A DNA stretch of 5,624 bases from Armatimonadota bacterium (GTDB taxonomy: Bacteria > Sysuimicrobiota > Sysuimicrobiia > Sysuimicrobiales > JACQTN01). The notes below the pieces were generated by a model. The model made no database searches. It was given only the letters and a program-made list of their open reading frames with translations, and was not told the origin of the DNA. The stretch is taken from assembly GCA_016210785.1 (NCBI GenBank), contig JACQTN010000130.1, positions 1 through 5,624 on the forward strand, written 5' to 3'. Of this stretch, positions 1 through 5,510 are shown in pieces; the stretch's first letter is position 1; every line of letters begins with the position of its first letter. The translations under genes were made by a program, and so were the position numbers.

Positions 1-1
1 C

Positions 2-34
2 CTGCAGATGGTCCACGCCGTGGTGCCCCGGTAA
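2..34 (+). CDS. C-terminal end of an unidentified upstream gene (partial)
   Basis: Only the last ten codons before a TAA stop at 32-34 are inside the window, reading LQMVHAVVPR. All ten codons end in G or C, as expected for a real reading frame in this GC-rich genome. The other two forward frames across the same bases are open further but show poorer third-position composition or an odd Cys/Trp-rich translation. A hairpin starts at the last codons and spans the stop, which fits a gene end. Ten residues are too few to name a family. In Firmicutes sbp usually follows a DUF881 gene, but this tail gives no support for or against that. Confidence 0.45.
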   Translation: MQMVHAVVPR

Positions 35-65
35 GCCGTGCAGGACACGCACGAATCCACCGGGG
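26..65 (+). terminator. Bipartite hairpin around the upstream stop codon, possible terminator
   Basis: CCCCGGT (26-32) pairs perfectly with ACCGGGG (59-65), and inside it CGTGC (37-41) pairs with GCACG (49-53) around a 7-base loop. No T-tract follows, so it is not a textbook intrinsic terminator. Its position across the TAA at 32-34 suggests transcript-end or RNA-stability function. This is an inference from structure alone. Confidence 0.3.
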
Positions 66-69
66 GCGA

Positions 70-75
70 TACAAT
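70..75 (+). promoter_or_regulatory. Possible -10 element upstream of sbp
   Basis: TACAAT matches the sigma-70 -10 consensus at five of six positions and lies in a locally AT-richer patch. No recognisable -35 hexamer occurs 16-18 bases upstream, so the promoter is weakly supported. A start near base 82 would give sbp a leader of about 120 bases containing the purine/pyrimidine repeat. Confidence 0.25.
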
Positions 76-144
76 CGAATCATGCGCAGGACCGGCTGAG
101 CCGGGTCCGAGCATCACAAAGGTGGCAACGGTGACAAGACCAGG

Positions 145-190
145 GGAGGGGGAGGTATCGGAAGGGGGAGGGAAAGCGCCCTCCCCCTCC
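145..190 (+). repeat. Duplicated purine tract with one complementary pyrimidine arm
   Basis: GGGGGAGG occurs twice, at 148-155 and 164-171. A single pyrimidine arm, CCTCCCCCTCC at 180-190, follows just before the sbp start codon. The arm pairs perfectly over 11 bp with 145-155. Alternatively 163-172 pairs with 179-188 over 10 bp around a 6-base loop (173-178), with one further pair beyond an A-C mismatch. The two pairings exclude each other. The arm resembles an anti-Shine-Dalgarno sequence and lies where a ribosome binding site for sbp would be expected. Confidence 0.6.
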
Positions 191-201
191 GAGTAACCCA
201 T

Positions 202-558
202 ATGTGGTTACCCTTCCTCGGGCTGGCGCTGGGCGTCCTGCTGGGCCTGCTCATCTCGGTCGAGATCCCGCTGGCCTACGTCAAGTACACGGCCATCGCC
301 ATCCTGGCGGCCATCGACACCATTCTGGGCGGCATCCGGGCCCAGCTGGAGGGCCGGTTCGACCTGGCCATCTTCCTGAGCGGCTTCGTGGCGAACACGC
401 TGTTTGCCGCGCTGCTGGTGGGGATCGGCGACTTGCTGGGGCTGGACATCTACCTGGGCGCCATCGTGGTGTTCAGCATCCGCATCTTCAACAACGTGGG
501 GTTCATCCGGAGGGCGCTGCTGCGCGCCCACCTGCGGGGCGGGGGCGATGCCGGGTGA
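202..558 (+). CDS. sbp: Small basic membrane protein (Sbp, DUF1290 family)
   Basis: A 118-residue, strongly hydrophobic protein whose N-terminus MWLPFLGLALG and central block AAIDTILGGIRAQLEG-FD (about 36-54) are characteristic of the Sbp/DUF1290 family. So are SGF-N (60-65), D-YLGAIVVF-R-F-N (82-98) and the terminal RR-LL (103-107). Hydrophobic stretches near 2-20, 28-44, 58-79 and 82-98 indicate three or four membrane passes, with a basic C-terminal tail. Its length is close to that of the Bacillus subtilis homologue, about 120 residues. The family's role is unknown; in Firmicutes the gene sits with ftsA/ftsZ, which suggests an envelope or division link. Here it lies upstream of gap instead. 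ATG 202 is the first start in frame after a stop at 97-99, and the family N-terminus confirms it. No Shine-Dalgarno site precedes it; a C-rich arm occupies that position. Confidence 0.9.
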   Translation: MWLPFLGLALGVLLGLLISVEIPLAYVKYTAIAILAAIDTILGGIRAQLEGRFDLAIFLSGFVANTLFAALLVGIGDLLGLDIYLGAIVVFSIRIFNNVGFIRRALLRAHLRGGGDAG

Positions 559-573
559 TGGGGTATGTATAAT
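545..573 (+). promoter_or_regulatory. Probable promoter of gap
   Basis: A perfect TATAAT (568-573) lies ten bases after the sbp stop, in GC-rich surroundings where this hexamer is rare by chance. The best-spaced -35 position, GCGATG at 545-550 (17-base spacer), matches the consensus poorly. Transcription would start near 580, giving gap a leader of about 80 bases that includes the hairpin at 600-626. Confidence 0.5.
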
Positions 574-575
574 GA

Positions 576-1670
<1,095 letters not shown>

Positions 1671-1714
1671 GGGAGAGAGCAAGAATCTGCGGCTTCTCAC
1701 AGCATGGGTCCTGG

Positions 1715-1785
1715 TGACCCCCTCGAATTCATCAGGAGACCGTGGATCGCAGGGATAGGCGCCTGCGATGAATTCGAGGGGGTCA
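1715..1785. repeat. Perfect 19-bp inverted repeat (hairpin P2 of the element)
   Basis: TGACCCCCTCGAATTCATC (1715-1733) is exactly complementary to 1767-1785. The 33-base loop contains ATCGCAGG (1746-1753), which pairs with CCTGCGAT (1762-1769). That smaller stem shares bases 1767-1769 with the large stem, so the two compete at their junction. No T-tract follows, so a Rho-independent terminator is unlikely. Confidence 0.9.
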
Positions 1786-1787
1786 GT

Positions 1788-1883
1788 CGCCCGGCTCGCC
1801 CGCTCTGACGCGCCGCCCGCTCGTAGCGTTGTCCGCACCCGGTAGATGGGTTACGGGCGCGCGCATCGGAGCGAGGCCGGGCG
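1788..1883. repeat. Long imperfect hairpin (P3 of the element)
   Basis: CGCCCGGC (1788-1795) pairs with GCCGGGCG (1876-1883). After a small internal loop, 1801-1819 pairs with 1854-1873, with one C-A mismatch (1809/1865), one G-U pair (1806/1868) and one bulged base (1860). The apical loop holds a 4-bp stem, ACCC (1837-1840) with GGGT (1848-1851). G+C-rich sequence pairs easily by chance, but the length of the alignment and its position beside P2 argue for real structure. Confidence 0.6.
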
Positions 1884-1946
1884 CCACCCGTGCACTTCAG
1901 TCGACGCCGCAGATTCTTGCTTCCATAGATTGATGAGAGATAGGAC

Positions 1947-1953
1947 AAAGGAG
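1947..1953 (+). promoter_or_regulatory. Ribosome binding site of pgk (supports the TTG start)
   Basis: AAAGGAG ends seven bases before TTG 1961, a near-ideal site and spacing. It makes TTG 1961 the start although it is the weakest of the three common start codons. The resulting MAKKTVRD is a typical Pgk N-terminus. Confidence 0.85.
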
Positions 1954-1960
1954 CACTTCG

Positions 1961-3148
1961 TTGGCGAAGAAAACGGTGCGCGATGCTGACGTGCGCGGCA
2001 AGCGCGTCATGTTGCGGGTGGACTTCAACGTCCCGTTGGACGACGCGGGGAAGATCCAGGACGACCGGAGGATCCGCGAGTCCCTGCCCACTCTCCGCTA
2101 CGTCCGCGACCAGGGCGCCCGGCTCATCCTCTGCTCCCATCTGGGGCGGCCCAAGGGCAAGCCCGACCCCCGGCTGCGCCTCGATCCGGTGGCAGCGCGG
2201 TTGAGCGATCTGCTGGGTGCGCCGGTGCGCAAGCTGGCCGACTGCGTGGGGCCGGAGGTGGAGGCCGCGGTGGCGGCCATGGTGCCGGGCGCCGTGGTCC
2301 TGTTGGAGAACCTCCGCTTCCACAAGGAAGAGGAGGCCAACGACCCCGTCTTCAGCCAGCGGCTGGCCGCGCTGGCCGACATCTTCGTGAACGATGCCTT
2401 CGGCACCGCGCACCGCGCGCACGCCTCGACCGTCGGGGTGGCGACGCTGCGCTCCGCGGTGGCCGGGCTGCTGATGGAGAAGGAGATTGGCTACCTGACG
2501 CGGGCGCTGGAGTCGCCCACCCGCCCCTTCGTGGCGATCCTGGGCGGGGCGAAGGTGAGCGACAAGATCGACGTGATCCGCAACCTGCTGACCCGGGCCG
2601 ACAGCCTGCTGATCGGGGGCGGGATGAGCTACACTTTCCTGCGGGCGCGCGGGCTGGAAGTGGGCCGCTCGCTGTGCGAGGAGGACAAGCTCGACCTGGC
2701 CCGAGAGTTGATGGCGGACGCGGAGAAGCGCCGCGTGGCGTTCCTGTTGCCCACCGACGTGGTAGTGGCGCCGAGGATTGCCGCGGACGCGGCGCGGCGC
2801 ACCGTGGCTACCGGCGCCATCCCGGCGGAGTTGATGGGGCTCGACATCGGGCCGGAGACCTCTCGCGCGTTCGCGGAGGTCATCAAGAACGCTGGCACCG
2901 TGGTGTGGAACGGCCCCATGGGCGTCTTTGAGGTGGAGCCGTTCGCGGAGGGCACGCGGGCGGTGGGGAGGGCCATGGCGGAGTCCTCGGCTACCACCAT
3001 CGTGGGCGGCGGCGACACGGCGGCCGCGGTGGAGCAGATGGGGTTCGCCGACCGCATGACCCACATCTCTACCGGCGGCGGTGCCACGCTGGAGTTCATG
3101 GAGGGCAGGGAACTGCCCGGTGTTGCCGTGCTGGAGGACAAGGACTGA
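1961..3148 (+). CDS. pgk: Phosphoglycerate kinase
   Basis: A 395-residue cytoplasmic kinase of normal length. It transfers phosphate from 1,3-bisphosphoglycerate to ADP, giving 3-phosphoglycerate and ATP. In the N-terminal substrate domain RVDFNVPL (19-26), HLGRPKG (60-66), [12 protein letters not shown] (114-125) and [15 protein letters not shown] (142-156) carry the expected acidic and basic substrate contacts. In the nucleotide domain GGAKVSDK (195-202), GGGMSYTF (219-226), WNGPMGVFE (316-324), GGGDT (349-353) and STGGGA (370-375) are intact. Nothing is missing, so the enzyme should be active. Translation starts at TTG 1961 behind a strong AAAGGAG. The stop TGA overlaps the tpiA ATG by one base, so the two are translationally coupled. 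No convincing promoter is visible between the upstream element and the start, so pgk may be read through from gap. Confidence 0.97.
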   Translation: MAKKTVRDADVRGKRVMLRVDFNVPLDDAGKIQDDRRIRESLPTLRYVRDQGARLILCSHLGRPKGKPDPRLRLDPVAARLSDLLGAPVRKLADCVGPEVEAAVAAMVPGAVVLLENLRFHKEEEANDPVFSQRLAALADIFVNDAFGTAHRAHASTVGVATLRSAVAGLLMEKEIGYLTRALESPTRPFVAILGGAKVSDKIDVIRNLLTRADSLLIGGGMSYTFLRARGLEVGRSLCEEDKLDLARELMADAEKRRVAFLLPTDVVVAPRIAADAARRTVATGAIPAELMGLDIGPETSRAFAEVIKNAGTVVWNGPMGVFEVEPFAEGTRAVGRAMAESSATTIVGGGDTAAAVEQMGFADRMTHISTGGGATLEFMEGRELPGVAVLEDKD

Positions 3149-3909
3149 TGCGCACTCCCATCGTCGCGGGAAACTGGAAGATGCACCGCACGGCGGCGGA
3201 GGGCCGCGCCCTGGCCGTCGCCCTGGTGGAGAAGATGGGCACGCCGAGGGGCGTGGAGGTGGTGCTGTGCCCGCCCTTCACGGCGCTGGCCGCGGTGGGC
3301 GCGGCGGTGCACCGCACCGCCCTCCGCCTGGGCGCCCAGAACATGCACTGGGAGGCGCAGGGTGCCTTTACCGGGGAGATCAGCGCGGCGATGCTGGTGG
3401 ACGCGGGCTGCCGCCACGTGATCCTGGGGCACTCCGAGCGCCGGCAGCACTTCGGCGAGACCGACGAAGGCGTCAACCGCAAGGCGCACGCCGCGTTACG
3501 AGCGGGGCTGGTACCTATCGTGTGCGTGGGTGAGCGGCTGGAGGAACGGAAGGCCGGGCGGACCGACCAGGTGGTGCGCGGGCAACTGCGCGCCGCGCTG
3601 GCCGGCGTGGAGCCGGCGCAGGCCGCCGGGATGGTGATCGCCTACGAGCCGGTGTGGGCGATCGGCACGGGTCTGCCCGCCACGGGCGAGGAGGCCAACC
3701 GCGTCAGCGCGCTCCTGCGGGCCACCGTGGGCGAGGCGGCGGGGGCGGACGCGGCGGCGCAGGTGCGCATCCAGTACGGCGGCAGCGTCAACGCCAAGAA
3801 CTGCGCGGAGTTTCTGTCGCAGCCCGAGGTGGACGGCGCGCTGGTGGGCGGCGCCAGCCTGGACGCGGAGGCGTTCGCGGTCATCGTGAGCGCCGCTGCG
3901 CGCGGGTGA
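3148..3909 (+). CDS. tpiA: Triosephosphate isomerase
   Basis: A 253-residue TIM-barrel enzyme that interconverts dihydroxyacetone phosphate and glyceraldehyde 3-phosphate, feeding the Gap reaction. Catalytic residues are all present: Asn9 and Lys11 in AGNWKMH, His95 in ILGHSERR, and Glu167 in AYEPVWAIGTG. The flexible loop follows at about 168-178. The phosphate-binding YGGSVN (210-215) and GGAS (234-237) complete the site. The ATG overlaps the pgk stop (TGATG), and GGAGG at 3133-3137 inside pgk provides a ribosome site ten bases upstream, so expression is coupled to pgk. There is no clear terminator after the stop; the next recognisable signal is a promoter for secG at 3946. Confidence 0.97.
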   Translation: MRTPIVAGNWKMHRTAAEGRALAVALVEKMGTPRGVEVVLCPPFTALAAVGAAVHRTALRLGAQNMHWEAQGAFTGEISAAMLVDAGCRHVILGHSERRQHFGETDEGVNRKAHAALRAGLVPIVCVGERLEERKAGRTDQVVRGQLRAALAGVEPAQAAGMVIAYEPVWAIGTGLPATGEEANRVSALLRATVGEAAGADAAAQVRIQYGGSVNAKNCAEFLSQPEVDGALVGGASLDAEAFAVIVSAAARG

Positions 3910-3945
3910 TCGCCGGCGTCGCAACGCGCGCAACGCCTCCCACTC

Positions 3946-3974
3946 TTGCCCTGTGCATCGTCCCGTGGTAGCAT
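3946..3974 (+). promoter_or_regulatory. Probable promoter of secG
   Basis: TTGCCC (3946-3951) and TAGCAT (3969-3974) are separated by exactly 17 bases. A TG at 3966-3967, one base before the hexamer, makes an extended -10. The predicted start near 3981 leaves an 80-base leader before secG. The tpi stop is 36 bases upstream, so read-through from pgk-tpi may also contribute. Confidence 0.55.
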
Positions 3975-4061
3975 AAGGAGGCCTTCGGCGGGGTCGGGCC
4001 CGCACCGGTTCTTGCGCGGGGCAGGCGTTCCGCCGCGGGGCTCACGGGGAGGTGTCGCAGC

Positions 4062-4280
4062 GTGCAGACGGCGGTCATCGTGGTGCATTTCATCCTGGCC
4101 TTTTCCCTGATCGGTATCGTCCTGTTGCAGGGTCCGAAGGGTGAGGGGTTGGGAGCGATCGGCGGGAGCGCCCGCCTGTTCCACGGGCCCAAGCCCCGGG
4201 AAACCTTCTTCACGCGGATCACCGCGGTGATCTCGGTTCTCTTCGTCCTGACCTCGACCTACCTGACGTTCGCGCGCTGA
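4062..4280 (+). CDS. secG: Preprotein translocase subunit SecG
   Basis: A 72-residue membrane protein, within the usual SecG size. It associates with the SecYE channel in the cytoplasmic membrane and aids SecA-driven protein export. Residues about 3-23 and 52-70 are hydrophobic and form two transmembrane segments. The connecting cytoplasmic loop has the family signature LLQGPKGEGLGAIGG (21-35) followed by a short basic stretch. Translation starts at GTG 4062, with GGAGGTG at 4048-4054 seven bases upstream. It follows tpiA and precedes tRNA-Leu(GAG), an order known from several bacteria. A 7-bp GC hairpin lies 17 bases after the stop. Confidence 0.92.
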   Translation: MQTAVIVVHFILAFSLIGIVLLQGPKGEGLGAIGGSARLFHGPKPRETFFTRITAVISVLFVLTSTYLTFAR

Positions 4281-4297
4281 CCCCTCAGGCGACGCGG

Positions 4298-4329
4298 CGC
4301 CGGATGCTCCGTGCGGCGGCGGTCCGGCG
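4298..4329 (+). terminator. GC hairpin after secG, weak terminator candidate
   Basis: CGCCGGA (4298-4304) pairs with TCCGGCG (4323-4329) around an 18-base loop, just after the secG stop. No T-tract follows, so termination would have to be Rho-assisted or absent. The tRNA promoter begins 25 bases downstream. Confidence 0.3.
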
Positions 4330-4354
4330 GGATCGAGTGCAGGCCGGCGTGCGT

Positions 4355-4383
4355 TTGACACGCCGGGCGCGGGTTCCTATGAT
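4355..4383 (+). promoter_or_regulatory. Strong sigma-70-type promoter of tRNA-Leu
   Basis: A perfect TTGACA (4355-4360), a 17-base spacer and TATGAT (4378-4383, five of six) form the best promoter in the window. The following bases, GAGCGCTG, form a GC-rich discriminator of the kind found at growth-rate and ppGpp-controlled stable RNA promoters. The predicted start is near 4390, about 50 bases before the mature tRNA. Confidence 0.85.
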
Positions 4384-4397
4384 GAGCGCTGCATGCC

Positions 4398-4430
4398 CCC
4401 TGGGTGCGATGATTTCCAATCGTCCCAGGG
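4398..4430 (+). promoter_or_regulatory. Hairpin in the tRNA-Leu precursor leader
   Basis: CCCTGGG (4398-4404) pairs with CCCAGGG (4424-4430). Within it CGAT (4407-4410) pairs with ATCG (4419-4422). The stem ends ten bases before the mature 5' end of the tRNA, so it would form in the precursor just upstream of the RNase P cleavage site. Confidence 0.5.
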
Positions 4431-4440
4431 AAAACCCCGT

Positions 4441-4526
4441 GCCGGGGTGGCGGAACCTGGCAGACGCGCACGTTTGAGGGGCGTGTGGGGCAACCCGTGC
4501 GGGTTCAAATCCCGCCCCCGGCACCA
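4441..4526 (+). tRNA. tRNA-Leu, anticodon GAG, CCA encoded
   Basis: An 86-base class II tRNA that reads CUC and CUU. The acceptor stem GCCGGGG (4441-4447) pairs with CCCCGGC (4516-4522), followed by discriminator A and CCA (4524-4526). The D arm is GCG/CGC (4450-4452 with 4465-4467) with the Leu-type loop containing GG. The anticodon stem is 4469-4473 with 4481-4485 and one U-G pair. Its loop is TTGAGGG, with T33, anticodon GAG at 4476-4478 and G37. A short variable arm GGG-CCC spans 4486-4498. The T arm GCGGG-TTCAAAT-CCCGC spans 4499-4515. All stems are intact, so the tRNA should be functional. Confidence 0.97.
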
Positions 4527-4570
4527 TCCAACCTACTTCTTCTACTCCATCTGAGCGGCGCCGCCGTGTT

Positions 4571-4595
4571 CGGTCCATGTTGGACCGCGTTTGCC
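4571..4595 (+). terminator. Probable terminator of tRNA-Leu
   Basis: CGGTCCA (4571-4577) pairs with TGGACCG (4581-4587) around TGT, followed by CGTTTGCC, a short T-run. It lies 45 bases after the CCA end, as expected for a single-gene tRNA transcript. The T-run is short, so termination may be partial. Confidence 0.5.
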
Positions 4596-4637
4596 TCCTG
4601 TTCGCCTCTCCAGGCTCCCGCCAGGCCCGATGGGAAT

Positions 4638-4697
4638 TATAATAGATAGTATCTCTCATCCAACACGTTTTTAGGGTAGAAGGAATTCAATAGAAGG
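4638..4697 (+). promoter_or_regulatory. AT-rich control region upstream of the regulator gene
   Basis: A perfect TATAAT (4638-4643) has no -35 match at the right distance, suggesting a weak or activator-dependent promoter. The 11-base palindrome AGATAGTATCT (4644-4654) overlaps the expected start region. TAGAAGG occurs twice in direct orientation, 4677-4683 and 4691-4697, 14 bases apart. The surrounding 4631-4710 has 30 G+C in 80 bases, far below its neighbours. Operator sites are an inference. Confidence 0.4.
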
Positions 4698-4781
4698 CCG
4701 CGAAATAGCTCGAGTCAATCACAGGACCGGCGTCGTTGCCCTTCTCCCCTTCACGACCGCGGAAGCACCGGTTAGACAGCG

Positions 4782-5435
4782 ATGCGTGTCCTCATCGTCG
4801 ATGACATCCGTCTCTACCGCGAGGGGCTGGCACAGACCCTGGGGAGAGAAGCGGACATCACGGCTATCGGTGCCGTAGCGGATCTGCGCGAGGCCCTGGC
4901 CGCCGTCCCCGAGTTTCGCCCCGACGTTCTGCTGCTGCACATGGCTCTCCCCGAGAGTCTCGCGGCCCTGCGCGCTCTCATCGGCGCCGCGCCTCACGTC
5001 AAGGTGGTCACCCTGGGCGTCACCGAGAGCGAGGACGAGGTCATCGCGTGCGCCGAGGCCGGGGCTGCCGGGTACGTGCTGCGGGAAGCCACGCTGGAGG
5101 ACCTGGTGGCAGCCATCCGCAGCGTGACCCGGGGAGAGACCATCTGCTCGCCGCGGATCGCGGCGACGCTGCTGCGCCGGGTGGCGACCCTGGCCGCGGA
5201 GCGGAGGTCGTGGGCCACGCGCGCCGAGCTCACTCCCCGCGAGCGAGAGATCCTGGAGCTGATCGACCAGGGCCTGTCCAACAAGGAGATCGCGCGCCGC
5301 CTTTTCATCGAAGTACGCACGGTGAAGAATCACGTGCACCACATCTTGGAGAAACTCAGCGTTCACCGCCGGGGCGAGGCCGCCGCGCGCCTGCGGAGCG
5401 CCGTGCCCGCGGCGCGCGGCAGTCTGCGCTCCTGA
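4782..5435 (+). CDS. LuxR/NarL-type response regulator with degenerate receiver domain
   Basis: A 217-residue DNA-binding protein with NarL/FixJ layout: receiver about 1-120, linker, and GerE-type helix-turn-helix about 148-205. The output domain is well conserved: LTPREREILELIDQGLSNKEIARRL, then VRTVKNHVHHILEKL. The receiver keeps the acidic pair Asp7-Asp8. The usual phospho-acceptor Asp is replaced by His53 (PDVLLLHMALP). The conserved Thr/Ser after strand 4 is Gly79 (TLGVTESE), and the conserved Lys is Arg101 (GYVLREA). Classical phosphorylation is therefore unlikely; ligand binding, dimerisation or constitutive binding are alternatives. ATG 4782 is fixed by an in-frame TAG at 4773-4775 and by the family N-terminus. 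No clear Shine-Dalgarno site is present. No sensor kinase is in the window and the target genes are unknown. Confidence 0.9.
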   Translation: MRVLIVDDIRLYREGLAQTLGREADITAIGAVADLREALAAVPEFRPDVLLLHMALPESLAALRALIGAAPHVKVVTLGVTESEDEVIACAEAGAAGYVLREATLEDLVAAIRSVTRGETICSPRIAATLLRRVATLAAERRSWATRAELTPREREILELIDQGLSNKEIARRLFIEVRTVKNHVHHILEKLSVHRRGEAAARLRSAVPAARGSLRS

Positions 5436-5463
5436 GACCCGCCCGGACCGCCTTCTCGCTCCC

Positions 5464-5489
5464 CCGCCGCTCGCTCTCCCCGACGGCGG
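5464..5489 (+). terminator. Hairpin after the regulator gene, weak terminator candidate
   Basis: CCGCCG (5464-5469) pairs with CGGCGG (5484-5489) around a 14-base pyrimidine-rich loop, 28 bases after the stop. No T-tract follows. The surrounding 5436-5510 is unusually C-rich on this strand, which could favour Rho-dependent termination. This is inferred from base composition only. Confidence 0.3.
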
Positions 5490-5510
5490 CTGCCTCTCCC
5501 GCGCCACCTG

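Larger units (their letters stand above)
1678..1921. mobile_element. 244-base element with 16-bp terminal inverted repeats, MITE-like or structured RNA
   Basis: The ends AGCAAGAATCTGCGGC (1678-1693) and GCCGCAGATTCTTGCT (1906-1921) are perfect inverted repeats. Complementarity resumes inside at 1702-1709 with 1886-1893 (8 bp including one G-U). Two internal hairpins follow back to back, 1715-1785 and 1788-1883, two bases apart. The strand can therefore fold into a closed three-way junction. No coding frame in it looks real and no transposase is present. It fills nearly all of the gap-pgk spacer; without it the genes would be 46 bases apart. I see no target-site duplication directly outside the ends. 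Whether this is a mobile element or an RNA cannot be settled from one copy, so the feature type is a best guess. Confidence 0.6.

Noticed and set aside
1715..1785. 19-bp hairpin as the intrinsic terminator of gap
   Set aside because: The stem is followed by GTCGCCCGG, with no T-tract, and the hairpin is embedded in a larger inverted-repeat element.
1932..1942. GATGAGAGATA before pgk, reverse complement of 4650-4660 upstream of the regulator, as a shared operator
   Set aside because: A few 11-base matches between any two places are expected by chance in a window this size, and the match does not extend at either side.
1697..3064. Long open frame on the - strand across pgk and the spacer element
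   Set aside because: Shadow of pgk in a GC-rich genome. No family signature is visible, and it has no plausible ribosome site.
3975..3981. AAGGAGG after the secG promoter as a ribosome site of a small gene
   Set aside because: No start codon with a sensible frame follows at proper spacing, and the base run overlaps the predicted transcription start.
4636..4663. Promoter on the - strand using the palindromic ATTATAAT
   Set aside because: The -35 candidate TTGGAT matches only three positions, and nothing downstream on the - strand looks like a gene; it would run antisense to the tRNA.
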